Source of the DNA: Karalla daura
Taxonomy: Eukaryota; Chordata; Actinopteri; Chaetodontiformes; Leiognathidae
Direction of reading: 5' to 3'
Length of the DNA stretch: 64,000 nt
NCBI GenBank assembly: GCA_029224185.1
Contig: CM055191.1
Location: 13,134,188 to 13,198,187 of the forward strand
Shown: piece by piece, positions 1 through 10,512 of the stretch
How positions within the stretch are numbered: the first letter of the stretch is position 1
Layout of the letters: each line of letters starts with the position of its first letter
Translations under genes and position numbers: made by a program
The notes under the pieces: generated by a model
Told to the model about the DNA's origin: nothing
The model's input: only the letters and a program-made list of their open reading frames with translations
Databases searched by the model: none

Positions 1-56
1 AATGAAATGCAAGCTTTGCTTCGGTTCTCACAAGTGTCACCGTGTTAAATTGCTTT
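1..56. repeat. Dispersed repeat, second copy at 62687-62740
   Basis: About 47 bases from position 3 (gaaatgcaag...gtgttaaa) match 62690-62737 with roughly six mismatches. Both copies are followed within about 50-100 bases by a pyrimidine-rich microsatellite ending in TATC units. This looks like the 3' part of a retroelement; I cannot name the family. Confidence 0.7.
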
Positions 57-151
57 ACCAGGACGTCTGTACGAAATTTCATCCCACTCTCACATGATGA
101 CACATGTGGAATGACTGTAAAACCTTCTCAAGTCCTGAGTTAAAGCTATCA

Positions 152-265
<114 letters not shown>

Positions 266-1375
266 GTGGATGTGTGTCATTTAAAGCAGCTGTTTTATCA
301 CAACCAGTTTAGTTACTCAGTCTTGTGAAATATGCCCCAAAATCCATCAAGTAGAAGAAAATGTCATTTTATAGCTATATATTTTGATCCCTTTCAGTTT
401 ACAGGACACAGTGTTACGCTGAGTGAGGACAGCTTTATCTGACTCGCTGGTAGCAGTGTGTCTCTTTAAACAGACATTGATCATGTGATGCCTTGGCCGG
501 TCATATCGACCCGCATTACAGTAGTACCGAACGATCAGTGCAATAGAGTCAGGTTAATATAGAGAGAGGTCTTTTGCTGCCTATAATAATAATGATTACC
601 TCACAATATGAAGATAAAGCTCTTCTTCTGTCCCCTTTCTCTCCAGTCCAAAGGTCCCTGATGACTGTTTCATAGATAACCTGGGACTCTGTGTCAAAGA
701 GCTGCACTGATGATCTGAGCAAAGTTTGTAGGTGAGTCGCATGCAGCATTATTTGCTTGTTTGCCGCCTTTGTTGACTTTGTGTTCATGAGGCACAGTGT
801 TGCATTTACCATGTTTAAACAGTTTACACTTAAACTGGGTGTCCGAGGCTCAAAAAGTCTGGATTTCTGTTTGTCCAGCTACCCACTAAGGGATGGCCAG
901 AGCTGTTTTTGCCTCACTCTGTTTGGAGATCGTGTTTGCTCTGAGCCTCCAGCGACCTCGCTGCGTGTGTGTGTGTCTTGCTCAACCTTTCGTCACAAGG
1001 ATGGGAGCCTCATCCTTTGTCACTCAGTGGCCCTCTCTGACACTCACATTTTGTCATAAGAGCCTTTTGTGCTAACATGCACTTACCACACCAAGACAAA
1101 GACATGTTCCCTCTGCCAATTTGTTCCTCACGTCTGCACTTGTTCAGCACATGTTAGAAAATATCAGCCTGTAAATGTCATGATGTGGTTTGTACAGTAT
1201 GGTACTGAGTCCGTCCCCTGGGGACATTCGTTAGAAGACCACAACGTAGAAACGCAAGGGAACAAGATCACTAAATTGTGGCTTTATTATTGTGAGAGGA
1301 AGAGACCATTAAGTTGTAGCTTTGATTCAATCTGTGATAAGTTGATTCAAACAGATAAAGGCCTGAGCATACACC

Positions 1376-1562
1376 TTGGACAGGTTTCCAGTCCATTCCT
1401 AGGCACACACACCTAGGTGCCATTTAGGGTCTTCTGTCAGCCAAATTACATACATTTTTTTTGACTGTTGGAGGAAAACGAAGTACCTGGAAAAAACCCC
1501 ACACAGACATGTGGAGAACATGCAAACTCCACACTGAAAGGTCCTTTGTTCGATCGGGAGTC
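1376..1562 (-). repeat. Degenerate SINE-like teleost repeat, reverse orientation
   Basis: Reverse-complement copy of the family whose forward form reads 'ggtcctgggttcgaatcc ... tgtgtggagtttgcatgttctcc ... tccaaa-acatgcatg ... gactct-aattgcccctaggtgtgag'. Visible here are the complements of the gttcgaatcc box (near 1545-1555), the thumbprint gtggagaacatgcaaactcc (near 1509-1530) and the acctaggtg tail (1411-1420). Confidence 0.75.
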
Positions 1563-2753
1563 AACCTGCGACTTGCTGTGAGTTCAAAATCAGTTTAAAC
1601 AAAATCAATACAAACAAAATCAGTTCAAACTTGTCAATCTTACTGAACTAAAGCTGATGATGCCCATTTAGTCAACAAGACTCAGTTATTTTCTCATGAC
1701 CAGGCACTATTGTTTCGTTTTTAAGTCATGGTAATGACTTTATGGTCTCTTCCCCTCACATTAAGTTTTACCACTATTTATTGTGATGTTGTTCTCACTG
1801 GTTTTTACATTGTGGCCCCTGCAATGGTATTTTCCTAACGAATGTCACTGGACGGACTCTGTAGTATGGTGTTCTAGCATATGGCATGCTGACCTGAGCG
1901 GGTCTCCTACCTTCTCCAGCCCTCCAGTTGCTCTGGTTTCTGTAAGGGGTGGCTTTTGACCGAGTTAGGAGTTTCACCATCCTGAGCTGAGGAATGTTAA
2001 ACATGACTGTGGCCAATGCAAAATCAGGCACTGGTAAGTAATCTTTTGCAGAGATTTTGTGCAAAAAAATTATGAGATTTTCTTGTCCGAGGAGTGGCAC
2101 TGTGACATGCCATTGCCCAGAGATGGATTTGTGTGGGTGTGTGTGTCCTTGTCTGAACTTTTGCGTGTCTGTCCGAGAAACAAAACCACATTATGTACTT
2201 GCAAAACCCTCCATGTGTTTTCAGAATGGTTGCATTTGTTTCCATGAGTTGCATTTCAGTTTGCGGCCAGCTTCTATTTACAAACTGTCTGAAGAGAGCA
2301 GGCAAATGGACTTGGATGCATCCTATCTTAATGGAAAGCTAATTACTGGGAAATAGAGAATGAAACGACGTGTTATTGATTTTAATGTGATGAATCAGCT
2401 GAATTCGCTGTGTATGTCTTTGGTTTCTTGGTCTCAGAATCGACAAGGCACATCTGTCCGTAGAACAATCCCTTTGTGCCCCCCTGTGCTTGTTGCTGCT
2501 GCAATGGAAATAAGGGATGTTTTCTGTGAATTGGCCCATTGATAGACTGTCCGCCCATTGTTTTACGTCTTGTGAGCTCTTATTCTAGTCACATTGGTTT
2601 GTTGTTGTTTTTTTCAGTAGCTTTGCCCAGAAATTACTCGATTGTCACCACTGCTGGCTACTAACATCTCTGCCTGCATTCAAAAGGCAAGCTGAAAGAC
2701 TGACGAGAATAATCCCAATTATAGATTTTTCCCCTTTTCCCCCCTCTACAGCC

Positions 2754-4586
2754 ATGCAGCAGGTTTTGGACAACCTGAAAGACCTGCCCCTTGGCACAGG
2801 AGCCAAAGACATTGACCTCATCTTCCTCAGAGGCATCATGGAGAGCCCCATTGTGCGCTCCCTTGCTAAGGTAAAACACTCACCCAATACAAATAGTCAG
2901 AGTACTACGAACTACACACAGACAGATCTGTAATCTCATTTGCTTGTCTTCGGGTTCAAGATGTAGTTGAGATGAGGAGCGAATGTCACTTTCTGCCTGA
3001 GGACTAGTGTGAGTAGTAGTGTGAGGGAGCGTATTCTGATTTTGGGCAGGAGGAAGAAGCAGTTGAGACCAATCTCAGTCTTAAAGATCATAAGGAATGT
3101 GGACCCTCAAACAACCGCATCATGTGAGATTATTTTCACAGTGTGCCATCTGTTCAGGTGCCAAAGTTTAAATTAGTCGCTGTACATGTCACTTGGCATC
3201 ACGTGTCACTGGTAAAGTATCGAAAGCGGGACACTTTCCCCCTTAAACACCAGTTCAATACAATTTCACACAGCGTTACGAGCCTGACAGCATGCTGATG
3301 AAGAAAGGGCTTATACCGAAGAGAAATACAGATTGAGGTCATTTGGTTCGTCGAGCGGATCTATGAATAGAATGATTTTGACAGAAATCTTGCCACCAAG
3401 GAAAGCCCTTGTCCTGGTTTCTAACACTCCCGCTGGATGGACCCGTAGGAAGTTACTGCTCCTCTGTCTCGCAGTTTCTCCCAAACTGTCAAGTTGCCTC
3501 TCCCCTCTGGGCATCGCAGAGGTACTTTGATTTAAGGGTCATTAATATTTCACCATAAACCAAGGAACACGGCGCTTTAATGGCATCCCGCTTGTGTCAT
3601 TTGTCACACAACAACAGCGGCAACACCTGAAACAATATGGTGTCATATCAGTGAGGGATTAACTATATGATCTCATTTTCCAAGCCTGATAAATCTAAGC
3701 CTGCGACAGGGTGGCAACACTTCTCGGTAATGCCAGCATAGCACAGTGTGTTCCCAGAAATGTCTTAAATCACACAATACAGCAATATTCATATCCAAAA
3801 TTACAATGAAAAAAACAACCCTGTTGGAACAGTGTTGCTCTGGACTTCATGACCGCTCCAAGTACTTTCCAAACACAAATCACCTTCCCCTATTCATACA
3901 CTGGTGGCTTAAGATAGGTTTACTAGTTAACCCACTAAAATTAGATGCTGATTATCACATTATCACTGGTTTTCATCAATGAAATGTCCACCTCTCTCAT
4001 TCTGTTCAATTCTATGATAAATAGTTTTTTTTCTTCTTTTTCTTTTCACATACATTCACACCCTGAAGACACAGCGTCAGAGACAGTTTAGGGTCCAGGC
4101 TCTTGCCCACGGATATTTGGACCTTGCAGGAGACTGCAGATCAAATCATTGACCTTTTGATGTGAAGAGTAATTTCCCTTTAGGGATAATTAAAGTACTT
4201 ATCTTATCTAAGATGACCGTGCTGCCCCTGAGCCAAAGATTCCTGAGTCCTCTCCCAGTGCGTCTGCCAAAAACCGAGCCAAAGCTGATTGTAACTGTAT
4301 GTGGTGTGATTTGACACCACCTCGAGTTGTTCAGTCTGGATTCAGCAGAGTCAAATAACTAACACTTATTGTTTGAGGAAAAAGATGAAAAGTGTGGTTG
4401 TGATATGGCATTGACATTCTCAACAAAGTCAGTCAATGTCTTGTTTGAACACAGACTCTGAATGGGTTGAAGGGCCAATAAGTCTAAATGGGTTGGCTGT
4501 CATTTCCTTTTCTTTAAAAGGGTTAATTCTCATTTCCTTTGCTGGAACCGTGTTTGAAGTTCTTTGCAGAAGTGGTCATTTGTTTG

Positions 4587-4626
<40 letters not shown>

Positions 4627-7600
4627 GCCCATGAGCGTCTTGAAGAAGTGAAGTTACAAGCTGTGCGGGACGATAATGTTCAGCTGGTCACAGAGATCCT
4701 AGATTCCCTCAACAAGCTGCCAGAAAAAGATGCCGCCGTCGCCGAGCTGACAAAAATCCTCCAGGAGCCTCACTTTAAGGTACCCCAGTCCCTCTCTCTC
4801 TCTCTCTCTCTCTCTCGCTCTCTCACACACACACACACACACACTGGCTTGATTTAAAAGGTGCGAGGAGAGATTTGTCAAGTGAATGATGTGGCTCATG
4901 CCCCGGTCGTTTGGGAATGGATGTCAGACGCCTGGAGTGCCGACAGCTCTGGAGGTCAGGCAGCCCCGCTCCGTTGTCGCCCTGTATATTCTCGACCACT
5001 CCACCCGGCTTCACCGTGGGAGAGTGGGAGAGCGGGGGTGTACGACTCTGAGCCAATGGCAGGCTGAGTTATGTGGGTAAAGTCACAGGGAGAATACTGA
5101 GCCACATACTGTTGGAGTAAATGCCCAGTTTGTAGTCTGTGGCCAACTCCCTGTGGTGGCTGTTAAGGTAAGAGTGGGACTTATCTTCTCTCTGATCACT
5201 AGCAGGCATAGAGGTATCTGTTTCAACAGGAAAGTTTAGGGTGCCTTTTGTTACATCTAGAAATATCTCAGACAGATGTGTAATGGTCACTCGAGTCCTC
5301 ACTTGTTGGAAATAGGAGATGGAAATGTGTTTTGAGATTAGAGCTTCAGGAACTAATAGACTAGAGAAATCATGGACAACTATTGAAGAAATTAAGTCAA
5401 AACTCTCAGCATGAATATCCTCTGGTTTTTCTAGTCCTCTATGACAGATGTGGACCAAAAAAAAGACATTTCAAACCTCACCACCTCACCTTGGCCTCAG
5501 TGAAACAGGCATTAGCCGTTTCTGACTCATTTTTGTAGACCAAGCATCTAATGGAGTCCCTGAGAGAGCAACTGACAGGTTAATCCGCTACCAAAATAAC
5601 AGTTTGTTGCAGGTCTATTTCAGATGTCTGGAGGAACGGTGTGCAGGGACTGTGTCTTTCTCCTCTCCACCCTCATTACTCTTCTCCTGCCTCAGTCATT
5701 GATAGAAGCTCATGACAAAGTGGCTGCAAAGTGCTACGAGATGCCCCTGGTCACGGTGAACAACGACGCCACGGTGACAAGTGCGCTGATGCCGACCGAC
5801 GCCGTCAGGATGATCGGCATCCAGAAGAAAGCCGGGGAGCCGCTGGTGAGCCATCTGCACCATGTACACCCGTGCGTCTGGGATTTATGCCTGCATCAGT
5901 CTCTGCCTTCACCCTGGACGCGTCTGTTTCTGTGCACACGTCACGCTCCATCTCAAAGACACTTGACCCCGTCGCTCTCCTCCAGGGCGTGACGTTCCGC
6001 GTGGAGCGCGGCGAGATGGTGATCGCCCGCATCCTGCACGGCAGCTCCATCGACAGGCAGGGCATGCTGCACGTCGGGGACGTCATCCGCGAGCTGAACG
6101 GCCGGCAGGTGGGCGCCGACCCGCACGAGCTGCAGGAGCTGCTGCGCCACTGCAGCGGCAGCATCACGCTCAAGGTGCTGCCCAGCTACCGAGACACGCC
6201 GGCCCCGCCGCAGGTGAGAGGGAGAGAGAGGGAGGGAGAGTGGGTGCGTGACGCCGCAGGGCGTGTTGATGTGTGTGTCCAGGTGTGGCCAGCTGAGAGC
6301 TGCCTGACCTGGCTGATCTCAGAATGCCAGCCCTCTGAAAACCGAGCCCCAGAGAGGGTCTATTAATACCGCCGCTCACGCTATCTGGGACATACGCCAC
6401 TCTATTCACTCCACACACACACACGCATACACACACACACACACACCCACACCCTCCTTCTTACAGTAACAGGCACACATGGCAGCTGACACGTAGCGGC
6501 AGAATGCAGGGTTATGTCAGACTCTGACCTCTGTGCCGGGCGGTGAACTGACTCCACTGTTTGGACATGTGTTCGTTCGGTTAAGAGTTTCAATTCGGGA
6601 ATGAGTCCGCGGTCGCATTATGAATCTGTCAACAGCTTCATTAGGGCCAAGCGATCCGCGCGGTCTCTGTTCTGAGCCAGGGAGGGAGGCACAAGCGAAG
6701 AAGACGCGGCAAGTGGATTAAAAGCCTGACGCTGACTGTTCAAAAACCACCAAAAGTGGCGCAGATGGAAAGCAGAGAGAAGCAGCAGTAGTGGGAGGGC
6801 ACATTCAAGCTTAAAATATAACAGAGTTATATGTTTAGGGCACTGTAATAAATGGAGCAGAAACACACTCAGATAGTTGCGCAATGTTATTTTGACATTT
6901 CAGGGCTCGTCAGACACATGGAGTTTGTTCTCCAGACGTGGCTCTACTAGCGCTAAATCAAATATTTATGAACCAAGTTAAACACTTTCTCCCTCATAAT
7001 TTTAGCCAAAGATGACGGTCTGTTCACACAGGGCGTCGACGTGTTAGCTCCGTCCCGTTGTGTACGATCCCATCTAACATCTCCTGTCTTGTTGGCACCG
7101 TACGTTTTGTAGGTTTATCTGAAGCCACACTTCAACTATAATCCAGCCACTGATAACCTGATCCCTTGTAAAGAGGCGGGCCTGTCCTTCGCCAAGGGAG
7201 ACATCCTCCATGTGGTCAACAAGGAGGACCCCAACTGGTGGCAGGTGAGTATGCACCGTCAGCTCGGCCGTTACTGGTTGATCATGGAGAAGCTTCAGAG
7301 CAGACTCAGTGCGACCGGGTACATCTGGGGTAAAAGCGTGCTAAGAATCTAGTAGTGTGTCCCCAGCTTTAAGACAGAGGACGTGCTGTTAACCCCATCT
7401 GTGTGGTGTATTTGACTCCGTCGTCTCTGCAATTTCGACGCAGGCTTACAAAGTAGTCGGAGGAGCCACGGGACTGATCCCCAGCCAGTTCCTGGAGGAG
7501 AAGAGGAAAGCCTTCGTCAGGCGAGACTGGAACGCCTCGGGCCGAGGTCAGCACGCGTGGCCCACCCCCGGCACCTGTCTCTGGATGTAGCCGCGTATCG

Positions 7601-8699
7601 CGTCGGTAACGTCTTGGTCTGATTTGTCAGGGATGCTCTGCGGAACCCAGGCCGGGAAGAAGAAGAAGAAGAAAATGATGTACCTCACTTCCAAGAACGC
7701 AGGTGGGCGACGCGGGCGGCTCGCCGCCAGGTCCGGCCGGCGCCGCCGGCGCTTTGGCGAGGCTCACGCCGCCTCTCGTTTCTGCGCCCGACAGAGTTCG
7801 ACCGCTACGAGCTGCAGATCTACGAGGAGGTGGCCAGGATGCCGCCGTTCCAGAGGAAGACGCTGGTCCTGATCGGAGCGCAGGGGGTGGGGAGGCGGAG
7901 CCTGAAGAACAGGCTGATAGTCATGAACCCCCTGCGATACGGAACCACCGTACCCTGTGAGTGTCCCACACAGACAGCTGTTAGATGTCGTCATCTCTGA
8001 TGTGTCACCTCCCCTCACCCCCTGCGCCTCCAGTCACGTCGCGCCCTCCCCGGGAGGAGGAGAGGGACGGACAGAACTACTGCTTCGTGACGCGGGAGGC
8101 CATGGAGAAGGACATCAAGGAGAGCCGCTACCTGGAGCACGGCGAGTACGACGGCAACCTCTACGGCACCAGGATGGACTCCATCCACGAGGTGGTGCAG
8201 GCCGGGCGCACCTGCATCCTGGACGTCAACCCTCAGGTAGGCGACACGCGCTCACATTCCTTTACATCCCTGAATGCTTGGTCGCGACGGTGTCTTTCCT
8301 CCCCAGGCCCTGAAAGTGTTGAAGACTGCTGAGTTCATGCCGTTTGTGGTGTTTATCGCTGCTCCAGAACTGGACACACTAAGAGCTATGCACAAAGCCG
8401 TGGTGGACGCCGGACTCACGACCAAGCTGCTCACGGTACGCCTCCCGGTCGAGGGTGTAACCCGGTTCGACAGCGGCGAGCGGCTCGTCCTGACCGGCCT
8501 CTCTCATTGTCCCCTCCAACAGGAGAACGACCTGAAGAAGACTGTGGACGAGAGCGCCAGGATCCGCCGGGCGTACAGCCACTACTTCGACCTGACCATC
8601 GTCAACGACAATCTGGACAAGGCCTTCGACCAGCTGCAGGAGGTGGTGGAGCGGCTGTTCGTGGAGCCGCAGTGGGTCCCGGTCAGCTGGGTGTACTGA
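2754..8699 (+). CDS. pals2: PALS2/MPP6, membrane-palmitoylated MAGUK scaffold
   Basis: Membrane-associated guanylate kinase-like scaffold that links polarity and adhesion proteins at the plasma membrane. Coding exons: 2754-2870, 4627-4779, 5696-5845, 5986-6213, 7113-7244, 7444-7546, 7631-7702, 7795-7956, 8034-8236, 8307-8435, 8523-8699. They sum to 1626 nt (541 codons plus stop); human PALS2 has about 540. Domains in order: paired L27 (about 1-120), PDZ (about 128-208, carboxylate loop PLGVTF 139-144), SH3 (217-285, with PNWWQ), a polybasic hinge (KKKKKK) and a guanylate-kinase-like domain (340-541). The GK P-loop is the degenerate MAGUK form GAQGVGRR (346-353), so it probably does not act as a kinase. 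The protein ends in WVPVSWVY. The start MQQVLDNL matches the family start, directly after an acceptor. The main alternative is the paralogue MPP2; the start and the gsdme-osbpl3 neighbours favour PALS2. Confidence 0.96.
4048..4247. repeat. Teleost dispersed repeat with a nested insertion (pals2 intron 1)
   Basis: 4086-4160 and 4208-4240 resemble two halves of a common fish repeat (…cttgcccacggata…, then …gctgcccctgagcca…). Between them, about 4162-4209, lies a foreign piece ending 'tttagggataattaaagtacttatcttatct', which looks like a retroelement 3' tail ending in TATC-like units. The family is unnamed; the similarity is judged by eye. Confidence 0.5.
4591..4624 (+). repeat. (GT)17 tract forming the 3' splice region of pals2 exon 2
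   Basis: A pure GT run reaches the acceptor directly (…gtgtgtgtag|gcccatgag), replacing the usual polypyrimidine tract just upstream of the exon that starts at 4627. Confidence 0.95.
4791..4844. repeat. (CT)n-(CA)n compound microsatellite just after pals2 exon 2
   Basis: A CT run (4791-4823) passes into a CA run (4823-4844), starting 11 bases after the exon 2 donor at 4780. Confidence 0.95.
6214..7112. other. pals2 intron 4
   Basis: No coding exon is seen. It holds a CA-rich microsatellite at about 6412-6451 and otherwise unique sequence. Confidence 0.6.
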
Positions 8700-9730
8700 C
8701 AGTCCCACCCTCCCAGACGAGGCCCCGAGGCTCCGAGGCTCCGAGGCGTGGGACGAAGAGGGATTCAACACTGTAGCCCCGCACACGTGCAGGACGAACG
8801 AGCCCCGCGTTGTTGTGCGCCTGTGATTTTTTTTTTTTTTTTCTTTTGGGTTCTCGCACAAAACTGCATCACAAAGCTGAGTCACTTTGATCTGAATCGC
8901 CAGATTCCTCTCTAGCACACTATGCAAACTCGCAAACACACAGAAAAGTGTACTTATTTATTGGCAAAAAAAACAAACAAAACGTTTTTTAAAGAATACT
9001 CTCGTCGCGTGGATGGGAAGAAACTACTGGCCCCCGGTGTCGGTATGTTTTGTTTTGTTTTTTTTTAAAAGAGCAAACGAAAGTGTTTTGTCCTGTTTTA
9101 ATTTCACATCTGTGTGTGGTTGGAAGTATTTATTCTGCAGAAAGGAGGGAGGGCTTGCTCGTCGAAAAGAACGATACCTCAGTGTCACAGTTTACAGTGC
9201 ATATGCCTCCAGTAATTCATCTCATTATGTCGCTACTGTACAGACCTGCAAACTACAGACTTGTCCATGTAGAATAGTATCATGCTCTGGAGACCCCCCC
9301 CCCTCCCCTCAGGGCTGCATTTATGCCCCGTTTTCGTCTTTGCGGTCGAGCCTCAGATGTGGAAACTCATGCCAGTAACTGATGTTGTACAGAAGGAAAA
9401 GTAATAATGTTAGTGTTTACCCTTTTGTTTCTCTCTCATCCGGGCACCAGTGGATTACATAAATAATGTTGATGATTTTGTCCGACATTTCATGTGAGTG
9501 TCTCCGACTGTTGGCAATACGGTGCTGCGTTTGTGGTTTTTTTTTTTTTTGGAAGAAAGATGAACTTTCCACAGGACTCTCGAACAGGGTACTGCATCTC
9601 AGTGAACCATCCCTTTTGATGTGATATTACTAAAAATTTAACTGTTTTAAATAAACTTCATATTGACTGATAAAAGGTATATTTTACAAGCTTTCAAAAA
9701 AGATGTATTTTCAGATGTCAAATAAATGAC
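8700..9730 (+). other. pals2: pals2 3' untranslated region
   Basis: Noncoding sequence after the TGA at 8697-8699, with T-rich runs (8827-8842, 9537-9550) and no supported open frame. Its end is inferred from AATAAA signals at 9650-9655 and 9721-9726. Confidence 0.6.
9650..9726 (+). terminator. pals2: Candidate polyadenylation signals of pals2
   Basis: Two canonical AATAAA hexamers, at 9650-9655 and 9721-9726, about 1 kb after the stop codon. Which one is used cannot be told from sequence. Confidence 0.55.
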
Positions 9731-10512
9731 CGGTGTTTTCTAATGAGCTGCTCTGGTTTCGCTTTGTCCTTATGGCTCTGTTTACATGAGAGCGGAGGGA
9801 GAGAGGAAAGATGTGGACGACAACACGTCTGTATTTTAGAGTGCAAAGAGGGTACAGGGAAAAGGCAGCAGGTTAAACAATTTGGCAAGATTGTAAACAG
9901 CTTTTTGACAGTCATTGTATAAAAGACATTTAAACAACAACAGGATGCAAACGAGTTAAAATATGAACACAAATGTGTTCGAGACGGACATTTTCTTTCC
10001 TAATTTTCTAAAACTTTGCCAAATCAACCTCTGTATATGTATTTATGCTGATCCTACCAACAGTTCAAAAATGAATTTCTAGTCAGTTGTATATTTACAA
10101 ATTGCACATTAAATGTGAATCAGTACCAGTAGCTTATACTCAGTAGTTTATATTATACCTTATACACTCATATTCTTTGCTTTGACTGAATTTAACTTTT
10201 GGTACCACACAACCTGTGTGCTTCATCCTTTTTACCATCAATCATCTGAGCAACTTAATCTCTACTTCTGTTAAAACTCAAACACAATGACGATGTCTAA
10301 AAACCTTTGTCAGCACGTTACAAACTGATTGTCAAGATTTGGTCAAGTTTGGTCCATTGTCTTCTGACTGACTGCAGTTAAAATGTGTAGCTTAGAAGAC
10401 ACTCCAGCGCCAAAGAGACAAATAAATACTGAGAACTGTATGATAGGAGAACAACCGTGGTGCCCCTCTGTACCTCATCCTAGTGTAGTTAATGATGAAT
10501 ATTAAAGAGGCT
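9731..10512. other. Tail-to-tail interval between pals2 and gsdme
   Basis: AT-rich, with no supported gene. It should contain the 3' UTR of gsdme (minus strand); I did not find a convincing minus-strand AATAAA. Confidence 0.5.

Noticed and set aside
8379..8939. 186-codon minus-strand open frame over the last pals2 exons
   Set aside because: Lies opposite the guanylate-kinase exons, whose plus-strand protein is clearly conserved; the minus-strand protein has no recognisable features.
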